From positions 159,738,406 to 159,802,405 of the forward strand of contig NC_039363.1 of NCBI RefSeq assembly GCF_003573695.1: 64,000 nucleotides of DNA. Direction: 5' to 3'. The stretch comes from Papaver somniferum. Lineage: Eukaryota; Streptophyta; Magnoliopsida; Ranunculales; Papaveraceae. The notes beneath the pieces are model-generated. The model did not search any database and was not told the origin of the DNA. It saw only the letters and a list, made by a program, of their open reading frames with translations. Numbering within the stretch: the first letter of the stretch is position 1; the number at the start of each line of letters is the position of its first letter. This document shows, piece after piece, positions 32,772-43,635 of the stretch. The position numbers were made by a program, and so were the translations under genes.

Positions 32772-34079
32772 TGACGAGCACGAAAGTGCGAAGCATTTTC
32801 ACCCATAAATACATTAGCTGGGACTCATTTTATCACTAATAAACTTGTTTGTAGGTGTTTTTATGAAATAAGCTCTTATGGAGAAAGTTGCTCGAAAAGT
32901 GGTTTTTGTACCCCGGAGGACACATGTTATTCGGACTCTCAGTTTTGGATAAGGGGTACCCAATTACTAAGGGGCGTCCTAGTTGCTATTCACACTCCCG
33001 GATTGGATAAGGGGAGGAGCGGTGATTGCCTTTGATTTTTAAAATGACGTATATATTCTCGGTTTGAAGAAAATAGAGGTGAAGATATTGTTTGTGTTAT
33101 TACATGCTGATTAGGAGAAGATTTGCCGCGGGAGGATATTCTGCATTAATTGGAGGAGTTATATGGAAGGAAATGGAAAGAAGATATTCTGTTTTGATTT
33201 GTTATTATCCTGAAGATAGTTCAACAGCTCATATACACGTAACAGAAAAGGGAAGGAGAATAAAATCTCCATGATTTGGCAGAGAAGTCAAAAGAAGATA
33301 TTTTCGGGTTTAAGTGATTTGATTCTCTGAGTTATAGTAGGAAGTTACGTAGGATGTTATTTTAATATTTGCGGATGTCTAGTGAGGGGTTTTGGGATGA
33401 ATCAAACAACTTAGAATCGCGTGATAATAATGGAAAATATTCCCGTGAAGAATAATGGAGTAAAGAGAGAATATTTGCGCATTGAACAAGAGATATTGGG
33501 TGTTGCTGAGACTATATAATAAGTTTACTGGAGTCATAGATGGTTATCGAGAGTTGGGAGAGTTTGTAACGCCTGTTTAGTGGTTTATGTTATTTTTCTT
33601 CTTTTCTTCATTGTAAACACCATTTGAGCTATATAAAAAATATTTTGAGAGTGTCTACATCATGAGTAGCTAACCCCAACTCTGGGACGACGGAGGAAGC
33701 CGAATTTCATATATGGGTAAAATTATTTTATTCTCTATATGACTTTTGCACTAATTAAAATAGAATTATGATTTTGATTAATTAGTTGTCATTTCATTTG
33801 ATGGGTCATGCTTTCTTAGATGTTTTGATGTCACATACTTAATATTTACAACTAATATTTTGAGAATCTATCTTGGAAAAAATAAGAGTCCATGTTTTTA
33901 TTTATTTAGCTAGAATTGTTGAAGAATAAATAATTGAACTTGATGATATGAATTCGGTGAAATCCTAGTCCCAGTAACTCTCGCTTTTATTTATCATTTT
34001 CATTAAATCTTTAAATTAATCTTCACAAGTCTTAGAGTTCGCATCTTTATTACTACAACAACAATTAAAAATCACATCA
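32772..34079 (+). repeat. LTR 3 of nested element
   Basis: It starts TGACGAGCAC and ends ATCACATCA, followed by the CCAGA duplication at 34080-34084 and then the gag of the host element. Confidence 0.93.
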
Positions 34080-34962
34080 CCAGAGAAAAATCGTTGGAGA
34101 CTGATCTCGTTGCTGCTCTTAATAAGGTAAAATCGCTGGAAGAAAATCTGAAAAGATTTAATACTAGCTCTACAAAATTATCTTTTGTGCTTGGAGCATG
34201 TAAAGAACATCGTGATACACGTGGTCTGGGCTATAAGGGAATTACTGGTAAGATTAATTTTGTTCATGCTAATGAAAACTCATCATGTGAAAAAAAATTT
34301 CAAGCACCCGACAGTCTTAGGAACAAGGATTGTACTCCTTCAAATTTAACACGCATGAGAACAGTCAAGAACAAATCCTTTAACTGCTATTATTGCGTAA
34401 ATAAAGGACATCTTGAACGAAGATGTCGTTTTCGACTGAGGAATGAGAAACTTCATAACATTCTTGCATGGATGTATAAAGAAGTAATTAAATCTATCTC
34501 TCATATTGTTGGAGTAAAAGGCAGTGTCTGCAATCAAGAGAAATGTTGTGATGAGTCATTTATAGATTATGATTTTAAGACACAAAATGCCTACAATTGT
34601 AGAAGGAAGAATGTCAGGTGGACAGCTGACTCTTTAAATTACTCTGAGAAGATAAAAAAGGCATAGGAGAAAGAAAGAAAATCCAAATTCCTTATCTTCT
34701 TAAAGAAGACAGTGAACCCGAGGTGTCTGCTCCAGATTTCATTTATATCAATAACCGAGTCTCAGAGCTCAAGATCGGCATAAACAGACTCAAACGGAGC
34801 ATCAAAAAGGCAAGGAAAGCAGCAGGTTCAGGTATTCCTTGTTCTCCTCTGGTTAAATCTCTTTCTACTAATCCTACTGATTTTTCTAAAAATCTTCAGA
34901 AAGGAAAGAGAGAAGAAGTCAATATTCTTGATGAGAAAAAAGCTCATCAAAATACGACATGA
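34080..34962 (+). pseudogene. gag: Sirevirus-like gag relic, copy 2, 3' part
   Basis: It continues the gag interrupted at 27505. Coiled coil (VAALNKVKSLEENLKRF), GLGYKGI, then the zinc knuckle CYYCVNKGHLERRC (about 34393-34434) with all Cys/His ligands; copy 1 has a stop here. Then CNQEKCCDE. A frame change near 34665-34690 separates the final Lys-rich coiled-coil part (to 34962), which is in frame in copy 1. So each copy is broken at different places apart from the shared shift near the start. Confidence 0.78.
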
Positions 34963-35364
34963 CTACTCAATGCAACATCCTTCTTGTAATATGGAAGGAT
35001 GCTTATAATTCTCAAGAAACACGTGTGTCTTGAGAAAGTAGTTGTTGTTATATTTCATTTTGTCTAAGAAACGATGATCATTAAACTGTTGAGCCTTGCT
35101 CCGGTACTTTACATGATGTAATGTTTTTTGATCATTCACTCTTGAGAATAATTTCTTGTTGATTGCCTTGATTTTCAACAATTCTCTTATGTTCCCTTGA
35201 ACTAAGAAGGACATCCTTTGTTTAGAATGATTCTTGAGTTTTTCAAGACCTCTTCTAAATTTAGCTCCATTATTCTTTTGGTCTCATACAAAGGTTGTAA
35301 CCATAAGTGCACATACACCTGACCCACACAGTATACGAGTATTCCTAGGGTTTCCTAAGAAACA

Positions 35365-35413
<49 letters not shown>

Positions 35414-35479
35414 CATGCTCAGTTTTGATACATACACATTCCGTAACGTCAAAAGGTTCACCTTTTTTCTGTGTGCACA
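34963..35479 (+). other. Spacer before the 92-residue ORF, copy 2
   Basis: It is the counterpart of 22384-22882. No plus-strand coding match. It holds the antisense frame (35214-34963, preceded by a TGA) and the (AT)n run at 35368-35409. Confidence 0.6.
35368..35409. repeat. (AT)n microsatellite, copy 2
   Basis: About 21 dinucleotides, more than double the copy-1 run. Confidence 0.88.
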
Positions 35480-35758
35480 ATGGATGGATGCAACAAGGAA
35501 GACAGTGTTGAGAAGAGAAAGCCTATCAAGTTTCACGAGAACCCTGTTTTCATAACCTGTTATCATGATGTTGATCATGAAAACAAACTACCAGTTCAGA
35601 TGTCATCACAACTGGTCGGAAATCTTCTTCAAGATTTTGAGGTCGTACGTGAACAACCTGGAATTGCAACAAGGAATCTTGATTTTCTGAAAAACGAACT
35701 GAAGAAAGCAACCGATGAACTCATCCATGTTCAATCTTTGGTTGCTGGCTATGTTTAA
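35480..35758 (+). CDS. 92-residue ORF of Sirevirus-like element, unknown function, copy 2
   Basis: The start MDGCNKEDS is at 35480. It differs from copy 1 by a few substitutions (for example Pro for Leu in EQPGIA). The C-terminal helix is kept. There is no stop or frame change. The 3' noncoding region follows directly. No domain recognised. Confidence 0.45.
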   Translation: MDGCNKEDSVEKRKPIKFHENPVFITCYHDVDHENKLPVQMSSQLVGNLLQDFEVVREQPGIATRNLDFLKNELKKATDELIHVQSLVAGYV

Positions 35759-37145
35759 TATGTTTTTCGAATCATATTCTCTAAGAGTTGATTTTATATG
35801 TCTAGTAAATCTTTTTGTGAGAATTTTATTCTTGTGTTTTTAGGAAGAATAACTAGAGTTTGGAATAGCCATTATTGTGATTACACATAGCTATGTCCAA
35901 CGTTTTCATCTTTATTTTTTAGGTTTATTTGGTTAAATCCTAAAATTGTTTAAAAGATGATTTTTGCAGTATTAATCTTTATGGTTTTTTATATTGTAAT
36001 TTGTTGTGGGATATGTGTGTTTGCGTCCGTGAACTATGGTTGTCCCATACTTTTTCAAAAGTTAAGTCTTTCACATGTCGATATGCAAGTATTGATAAAA
36101 GAATGAATGAACTTTTCACATTACAAAAGTTAAGCCTATTGTATGTCATTATGCAAATATTGATGGAAGATAGGATGAACTTTTGTTTATGAGGATTATG
36201 TCTATTATATGTCATTGTGCAAATAATGATGGAAAATAGAATGAATCCTTGTCTATTCCGCAGTTTTGATCTTCCCCGATCCATATTTTTATGTATATAC
36301 TATGCGGCTCCACAAGTTCTCTTGTGTTGAGCATTTCCGATTAATTTAATCATGGGTTTCCTTGTGGTTAATTTAATTGAGTATTTTGGATTCAAATTCA
36401 TATGCATATGTGATTTGTTATGTCCAAAGAAATCCTTCTTTTCTTGTGAAAGTAAGGTCGCTATTGTTATTCTTTCGCGAATGACATTTTATGGGGGGAG
36501 AGTTCTTCATTGAACTTGTGCTTAATTGCCAAATCTTTGTGGGGAGTGCGGTTGTGGAATATTATAGGGGTTATCTTGTATCTTTATAAACTCCTTGATG
36601 AATGCATTTAGCTTCGGCTATATGATGGCATCTAAAAAATCGATATTACTTTCTTTTGGTCATGAAATGTCTCTATGGAAATTTCATTAGGATCCCACTA
36701 GTTTTCGTACCTTTGCCAATTTTATTGACAAAAAGGGGGAGAACTAATGTGTAGTTCACACTACAAATACATATGGTTTTCGGATCATTATGTAAGGGGG
36801 AGTGGTTTCCATGTGAGATGGATAAGGGGAAGTGATACATATCACCATAGTATTGGTGTCGAAGTTGTGATACAATTGAACATTGATGCTCTGTAATAAT
36901 ACTATGAAACTGTGTAACAATGATTGAGAACTCTTATTGTTATAGCTAAGGATTTTCAACAACGATGATGCTAAACTTACTACCTTTGGAATCATTGGAG
37001 TACTTGGAAGTGACGAAGATTTCGAGTAATGTTGAAAAACCAAGGAGATCATGCATGTGGAAGAGAAGCTACAAAAGTTTATTTATTTATTTTGTATTCC
37101 ATGTGTATTGATAGTTCTGTCGTTAAAATTGACAAAGGGGGATAT
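35759..37145 (+). other. 3' noncoding region, copy 2
   Basis: It matches 23162-24537. Purine tracts are at about 36731, 36794 and 36826. The tract next to the LTR reads 'aaagggggatat', one G changed to T. Confidence 0.75.
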
Positions 37146-38159
37146 TGTTAGAGCACTGATCGGTCGAACTCGCATGCGTTGCTATCTCAAGCATGTTTGT
37201 CAATGTTAGTGATCAAAACTATAAGTCTTGATTTCTAGTCTACTATTAGCTAAGTCTCGGACTAGGATAGAAAGTGTAGTTGAGATCTGTACTCCATGCG
37301 ATCATCATACAAAGACAAAGAACTACTCAAGGAACTGGTGGAACTTCATCGACTAAGGGTATGTGGAGACTTGAACTTATCTATCACTCAAAAGTCTATC
37401 TACTCTATCTCCTATCTTGAGACAAAAGTCGTATTGCTATATAGACTATGATTATACACATTTGCTATTTCGAGCCGAGTTTATCTCGCTTATCTATTTC
37501 TCGAAATATGTGTTGGTAAGCTTTCACTTTGCCCAAGTTCATCTTTACTAGTTACGAAAGTCATATTAGTTTCAATTACTTGAAAATCGCTTTGACGAAA
37601 AATAGCTTGTGAACAACAACTATATAACATCCTCTGAGAATGTTTCAATGGTTGAAATGAGAGTCTAGAATATAACCTTGAAAGGATATAAACATTGTGT
37701 AATAACTCATACGTGTGTAAGTCCTTATTCCTTGAACCAAAGTATGCGTACTTTGCTGCTCAGGAAAACCGGAACTGAAGTCCGCGTACCAATACGCGCA
37801 CTGTCGGAAGTTCACATCCCGTGAATTTCTGTTGGAGTTTGTGAACTGAAAACAAACTTATTTCGAGTACTTAAGTCCGCGTACCAGTATGCGTACTTAA
37901 GTGGGTTAGTTTCTAAAAACGATTATTCGTGAACTCAAACTTATATAAACTAAGGAATGCATAATTGCAAACCATGGCTATAAAGTTCATGAATTGACTC
38001 AAGTGAATCAAATCGTTTTTGCTTCGACTGTGTCTTATATAATCTATGAGATCTAAGCAATTGAACAACTCTCTAACTAGTTCTCTTGAGTCATTTGAAC
38101 TATTTATGGTTAAGATGAATACGGTTAATATGAAAGTGCTCATATGGCTAACCATTTGG

Positions 38160-38164
38160 TTAAC
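38160..38164 (+). repeat. Target-site duplication of solo LTR (TTAAC), left
   Basis: TTAAC here and at 39785-39789. LTR A shows the uninterrupted 'tggttaactactgttg' near 19535. Confidence 0.92.
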
Positions 38165-39784
38165 TGATGTGATTTTTTTTTATTGTCGTTGTTGTAATAA
38201 TTAAGATTGAACTCTAAGACTTGTGAAGATTAAATTCAAAGGTTTAATGAAAGCGAGAGTTAGTGGGACTAGGAATTTACCGAATTCATAACAGGCTCAA
38301 TTATTCATTCTCAACAATTATCGCTCAATAAATAAAACAACATGGACTCTTATTTTTGCCAAGGTAGATTCTCAAAATATTAGTTATAAATCGTAAGCAT
38401 GGGACATCAAATATTTAAGCAAGCATGACCCATCAAATAAAATGATAACTAATTAATACAAATCATAATTCTATTTTAATTAGTGCAAAAGTCATATAGA
38501 AAATAAAATAAATTCACCCATGTATGAAATTCGTCTTCCTCCGTCGACCCAGTGTCGGGGTTTAGCTTCTCATGATAAGAACACACTCAAAAATATAATT
38601 CATAGCTCAAATGGTGTTTTTTATTAAAGAAAACTAATAATACAATGAATCTGCAACGCTGGAATATCGTTACAGAAGTCACCGTTACAAGAGATGTTTC
38701 AAACTCAAAATAAGCGTGCCAAACTGACTATTACGAGTACTGTTTATAAACGACAGTTCTCAGCGACAGTCAGTTGACGTCAAATGTTCTTCTTCTTCTT
38801 CTCTGCAGCAGCAAAGAAATCTGCTCTGCAACTCTCTATTCTTCACCCCTATCACTCAATACCTCTCTCTGATACACCAGCACCCTTTATATAGGCAACA
38901 GCCCCGAGAAATCTCGCTCAACTACTCCAAATATTATTCCATTACTCAGCAGTAAAGAATATATCCTCGGGAATATTTCCTTCCCTTTCTAGTCTTCTGA
39001 CGCTGTCAACCAATGACTAAATGCTTCAAACATGCTGCCAACACATGAAAGAATGAGTCAACACGTTAAAAACGCTCGCAATCTTTCCAACACAGCCCAA
39101 CAGAATCCCGAGTATTATTCAACCTCTGTTTCACTTCAATCCCACATTGCAACCCTATTGCTTCGAATTTGATGGACTTACCAATCCTATTTAGATGAAA
39201 CAGGCCCGACACAACATATTTTATCGATTGAATCTCTCTACATAACTTCCAAATACAAAACAACATTCTCGAGTTTTCCAAGAGAAATAGCACTTCCCTG
39301 ATTTCTTCCAACGGAGATTCGAACCAATTTTTATCGAATCTAAAGCCATTACCAGGCCTGTTTAGCTCCATAAAATCTTCCCAAACAAATTCAGCCATTG
39401 AATCTCCTTGAATCATCTCCAAATGCAAACCCTAAAATATGTTTTTCTAATGAACCAAGTTTACCGCTTTTTTTTCAGTTTCAAACGAGGAAGAAGATGG
39501 ACAACCCTTAACCAAATACGGTGTGTGAATAGCAATGGATGTTGAATAGTAAAGCAGGTGCCCCTATCAAATAAGGTGCCCCTTAGTAATTGAGGTGCCC
39601 CTTAACCAACAGTGAGAGTCCGAATAACAAATGCCCTCCGGGGGTGCCTTTAACAACTTTTCGAGCTGATTTTTCCAAAAATGTCTAATGTCCAAAAACA
39701 CCTACAAACAAGTTTACTAGTGATAAAATGAGTCCCAACAAATGTATTTATGGGTGAAAATGCGTCACACTTGCATGTTCATCA
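38165..39784 (-). mobile_element. Solo LTR of the gypsy/Athila-like family
   Basis: The complement begins TGATGAACATG and ends AATCACATCA, the same ends and inner blocks ('ttttcacccataaatacat', 'gggactcattttatcac') as the LTRs at 27506-34079. It is about 310 bp longer than those and clearly diverged, so it is an older or different branch. The TTAAC duplication is perfect. A solo LTR forms when the two LTRs of an element recombine and the interior is lost. Confidence 0.92.
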
Positions 39785-39993
39785 TTAACTATTGTTGAAC
39801 TAACTAAATGTACATGTTTGGGTACGGTTACACAAAACTAAATAAACGTGCATTTCATTTGTGTGTGACAAGCTAAGTTCGATCTAACGGTTGAAAGATA
39901 TTAGCTTGAATCTAATCAGGTTTTCATCTAACGGTGAATATTGAATGCTTTGTTACTAAGATAACATTGATTGCAAACCATGATTTGAAAGAC

Positions 39994-40000
39994 TATATAA
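39994..40000 (+). promoter_or_regulatory. TATA box of LTR C
   Basis: TATATAA in 'gaaagactatataaaggaga'. Confidence 0.58.
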
Positions 40001-41138
40001 AGGAGAACTCTAGCAACTGGGAAACCTAATCCACACACCTCCTGTGCGATACTAGTTGTATAAGCTAGAGTCGATTCTCCTTTAACCTTAGGTTTCTATA
40101 GAGACCCTATATGTTAACGACTTGAAGACTTCATTGGGATTGTGAAGCCATACCCAACTATTTTCTCTGTAGTTGCGTGATCTGATCTTGTTGTTTTTAT
40201 CATATTTGAGTACAATCGTAAGATTATCTTGAGATTAGTTTCTCCGATAGGCAAGATAAAAAAGTAGTCACAAACACCTTCGTTTCATCGTTTGTGATTC
40301 CACAATATCTTCTTTCGCAAGTCGGTTAAGATTATTGTGAGGTGATTGATAATACCAGACTGTTCTTCGGGAATATAAGTCCGGCTTATTAATTGGTTCC
40401 CGTTCACCTTGATTTATCAAAAGACGGAACAAAAACTTGTAGGTATTTCTGTGGGAGACAATTTGTCTATTACCGTAGACTTTTCAGTGTGATACAGATT
40501 TGTTTATTAAAATCTTCGATTTTGGGTCGTAGAAACTCTTACTTGTGGGTGAGATCAGCTAAGGGAATCAAGTACGTAGTATCCTGCTGGGATCAGAGAC
40601 ATAAGGAGCGCAACTGTACCTTGGATCAGTGTGAGATTTATTGGGGTTCAACTACAATCCATACCGAAGTTAGTTTGTAGTAGGCTAGTGTATGTAACGG
40701 CTTAATACAGTGTGTGTTCAATCTGGACTAGGTACAGGGGTTTTTCTGCATTGGCGGTTTCCTCGTTAACAAAACTTCTGGTGTTTGTGTTATTTCTTTT
40801 CTGCATTATATTTTGTTCTATAATTGAAATATCACAGGTTGTGCGTTGAATCGAACAATTGGGAAATCTAACCTTTGGTTGTTGATTGGAATTGATTGAT
40901 CCTTGAACATTAGTCTTTGGTACCGTTCAAGTGATTTCTCTTGTATTCAGTTAGACTCGCAGATTTCTATTTGATTGAGTAAGTATTGAATTGAGAAAAA
41001 GAGATATAAGTCTTTGATATACTTTTATTAAGATTGAGTCTGACTGTCTATTTGATTCTCTTAAAAGTATATTGGAGTTTGTCCATACATATTGCTAAGC
41101 AAAATATTGGGTGTGGTTGTTAGACCCCCGCTTTTTCA

Positions 41139-41475
41139 AAAGGTTTATTCTATCTTTTATCAATACTTTCATACTGACATAATAAAGATAACTTTTGAAC
41201 AAGTATGGGACAGTCAAGGTTCACGGACGTAAACAACATATCCCATAACAATTTGCAATATATAGAACCATAAAGATTAATACTGCAAAAAATCATCTTC
41301 AAATAAACTTTAGAATTTAAATAAATAAATCTAAAAACATTTCAAGATGAAAACGTTGGAAATATCTATGTGTACTCACAATAATGTCTATTACAAACCC
41401 TAGTTATCCTTCTTAAAACACAAGAATAAATTCTCATAAAAAGTTTCCTAGACAAAATAGACAAGGCACGAAAAT
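41139..41475 (-). other. Host 3' noncoding region, proximal part
   Basis: It is the complement of 35800-36120: 'agaataactagggtttgtaatag', 'cacatagat', 'aaacgttttcatc'. It is cut by the insertion at 41138 and resumes at 18523. Confidence 0.75.
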
Positions 41476-42453
41476 CTAATCATCATCTTCATTATCGGAG
41501 ACCGTAAATGTGGTACGAATCTTATCCATGTCTTCCCTGATTTCAGGAAACTTAGTAGCAATCACATGTAATTGTTCTTACGCACACTTTATCTTGGCAT
41601 CAATTTTACAAACACCCTTGTGAATTTGATGAAGAAGCTTCACGGAGGAAGAATCACATGAGTCATCAAGAGTGTCACAACTTTGTTTCTTGCAAGCATT
41701 TTCCTTCATACGTTTGAAAGTACAAGGGTGAACAAGCTTGGGAGTTCCAATAGAGTTTCCAATGGGAGCATTGGAGAAAGTGCGAAAAATAGGCTCAATC
41801 AAGCAAGGATAGCCTAACTTCTTGTTGGAAGAAGTCATCGACAACATTTGATAAATGATAAACCCACAAATGTCGAGACTTTGAGTTCCCAACTCAAGGA
41901 AATAGATCAACCCCGCAAACTCACGACCCCAACGAGAATTCTCAATCATTGAGGGACAAAGATTAGAGATACCAAGTTTTCCAAAAGACAGCAAGGCAAG
42001 ACTAAGATGAGTAGTAGGAAAATTTCCTTCATTCCAATCAACACTCTTACCACAAAGACCATTAGAAATGGTTTCATAAGATGGTCTTTCAAAACTAGGT
42101 CTTGGAAGGCGAAAACTCCCTGGGGGAATTTTAGTAATTCTTGAAATGAACTCTCTATTAACAAGAATCCTTTGTCTATTTATCATGGTCTTGAATTCCA
42201 TGTCATCATGATTAACATCATAGATGTTAGTATAGAAGATCCTTGTAAGAGTGTCAAAACCTTCACTAAGACCATCAAAGATATTTCCAAGATTGAATTG
42301 TTCAAAATAAATCAAATCCTCTTTATGTACACTAGTAAAATCCAACTTATTTTCTAGAATAAAACCATTAGATGAAATCCTTTCAAAAACCTTTCCACAA
42401 GAATCATTGACAAATCTAATTCTAATGGAACTTTGATCTATTGGTAAGTTCAT
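41476..42453 (-). pseudogene. PTPD ORF of the host element, one internal stop
   Basis: It starts MNLPIDQSSIRIRF at 42453 and runs 291 codons to a TAA at 41578-41580. It then continues in the same frame (EQLHVIATKF) to TAG at 41476-41478; in the copy at the window start the stop codon position is Gln. The middle matches the putative plant transposon protein domain: LTRIFYTNIYDV, then FISRITKIP, LALLSFGKLGISNL, WGREFAGLIYFLE, LDICGFIIYQML and LGYPCLIEPIF. The role of this domain in retrotransposons is unknown. It is the most complete copy of the ORF in the window. The 3' noncoding region follows, so it is the last gene of the element. Confidence 0.78.
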
Positions 42454-42927
42454 GCTAGAAGAAGATGAAGAACCAAAGTTTTATGAAACCTTGAAATTCT
42501 TCATGAGATCTAGAAATTAAGAGATTAAGGAAGAGATGACTTACTTGATATGTTCCTTGAAAACATCTTTTCACCTTTTGAACTCCAAGGATGATTAATA
42601 GAGAGAACACAAAAACCTTAAAACATTTGCGTACGCGGACAAGATGGGAGGAAGAAAAAGGTACTCGTACACTTCTTTTATATACCCAAGGATGGGCTTG
42701 GACCCATTACTGAACCGCGACCCACAAAAAGAGTGTAGAATTTCTTAGGTGTTCAAAGACCAAGGTTATGCAACTCGCGAAAGCACATGAACGTGTGAAA
42801 AAGGCGGTGCAGTAGAAAGAAATTTCATGATTATCCTGAGGAGGACAAAATTAACCCAAGTACAAACAAATCAAACCGCTTCTTGTCCCATCTCAAGATA
42901 TATACAAATGGGGTAGTTCCAAACAAG

Positions 42928-43490
42928 TTACCAAGTGGCAAGATGTGCAGGGAGACCCTCATGCACCATTTCCGGTTGATATTTATGAACAATACCAGTG
43001 ATATAATCGTAGTAATGAGGATAATAAAGTTTAACGAAGCTTTCTAACTTCCTTTTCATATGACCAGAAGGGAGATTTTTTCGATATCTTAAACATGTAT
43101 CAACAACACGCGAACCCGGTTTATTGAACCCACATGTTGACAGCATGTTTAGTTCGTACATCATGATTGCATGACTTTTCATGTACCGAACTTTTATCAG
43201 AGCGATTCTTACCCTTAACCTAATTAAGCTTTTGTAAGAATCTAAAAAAGTTTTCAAATGCTCTAAATAGATATTGGTCAATTTATCCATCACGATAGTA
43301 TTCCTCAAAAATATTAAGAGAAAATCTAGTGATATTCCATATCTTTGAGCGTAGAGAACGTTTTCTCGACCTTCCTTTCTTAGAGGAACTTTTAATTTTT
43401 CCTCTAGATTGTTTCTTATCATCTGAGTTTTCCAAAGTCTTAGATGGAATGAGATTATCATGAGAACCCAATTGTATAGTCCATAATAAT
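42928..43490 (-). pseudogene. 5' ORF of host element, not recognised
   Basis: On the minus strand, after the PBS, one frame is open at 43471-43283 (basic: DDKKQSRGKIKSSSKKGRSRKRSLRSK). Another is open from about 43270 to 42928 (NIYLEHLKTFLDSYKSLI, then STCGFNKPGSRVVDTCLRYRK, then KLYYPHYYDYITGIVHKY). A frame change near 43285 probably joins them. I see no zinc knuckle, GLGY motif or coiled-coil gag as in the other elements, though the LTR is of the same family. It is a second unrecognised cargo ORF at the gag position. Confidence 0.4.
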
Positions 43491-43619
43491 CTCTGAACAA
43501 TCTTTAAGGAATTCTGGCGTGCGTTACACTGTCAAGAGCAAGTTTCCCAAAGAAATTTCCCATGAGGACAAACTTTAGGGATCAGTCAAATACAAACTTA
43601 TTAGGTTTATAATTTTTGC

Positions 43620-43635
43620 CTGCTCTGATACCAAT
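43620..43635 (-). other. Primer-binding site of host element, initiator-Met
   Basis: Minus strand ATTGGTATCAGAGCAG follows the LTR end TTTTTCA. Confidence 0.87.

Larger units (their letters stand above)
27506..34079 (+). mobile_element. Three-LTR gypsy/Athila-like non-autonomous element, nested in gag
   Basis: LTRs 27506-28813, 30131-31439 and 32772-34079 (about 1308 bp each) begin TGATG or TGACG and end ACATCA. They enclose two interiors of about 1.32 kb. A PBS with TGGCGCCG core follows LTR1 and LTR2. A purine tract ('gtgtgggggaatt') precedes LTR2 and LTR3. Each interior encodes one acidic ORF of unknown function and no gag or pol. The outer flanks are a perfect CCAGA duplication, and the inner LTR has no separate duplication. 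The LTRs look nearly identical, so the event is fairly recent. Confidence 0.93.
18524..41138 (+). mobile_element. Three-LTR Sirevirus-like element inserted in its own family
   Basis: LTRs at 18524-20908, 24538-26921 and 37146-41138 (the last split by a solo LTR) alternate with two internal regions, 20909-24537 and 26922-37145; the second is split by a gypsy/Athila-like element. The flanks are AAAGT on the left and AAAGG on the right, a 5-bp target duplication with one mismatch. Both flanks continue the same minus-strand host. Each interior has an initiator-Met PBS, a gag relic with coiled coil and zinc knuckle, a 92-residue ORF, a long 3' noncoding part with several purine tracts, and no pol. 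Unequal recombination between LTRs or a tandem insertion could give this form. Confidence 0.82.
37146..41138 (+). repeat. LTR C (3' LTR), split by a solo LTR
   Basis: It starts TGTTAGAGCACTGATCGG and ends GACCCCCGCTTTTTCA. Without the 1.6-kb insertion (38165-39784) and one duplication copy, it is about the length of A and B. TATA box at 39994-40000. Confidence 0.88.

Noticed and set aside
39066..39428. 120-codon minus-strand ORF in the solo LTR
   Set aside because: It lies in LTR sequence, has no domain, and is not open in the related LTRs at 27506-34079.
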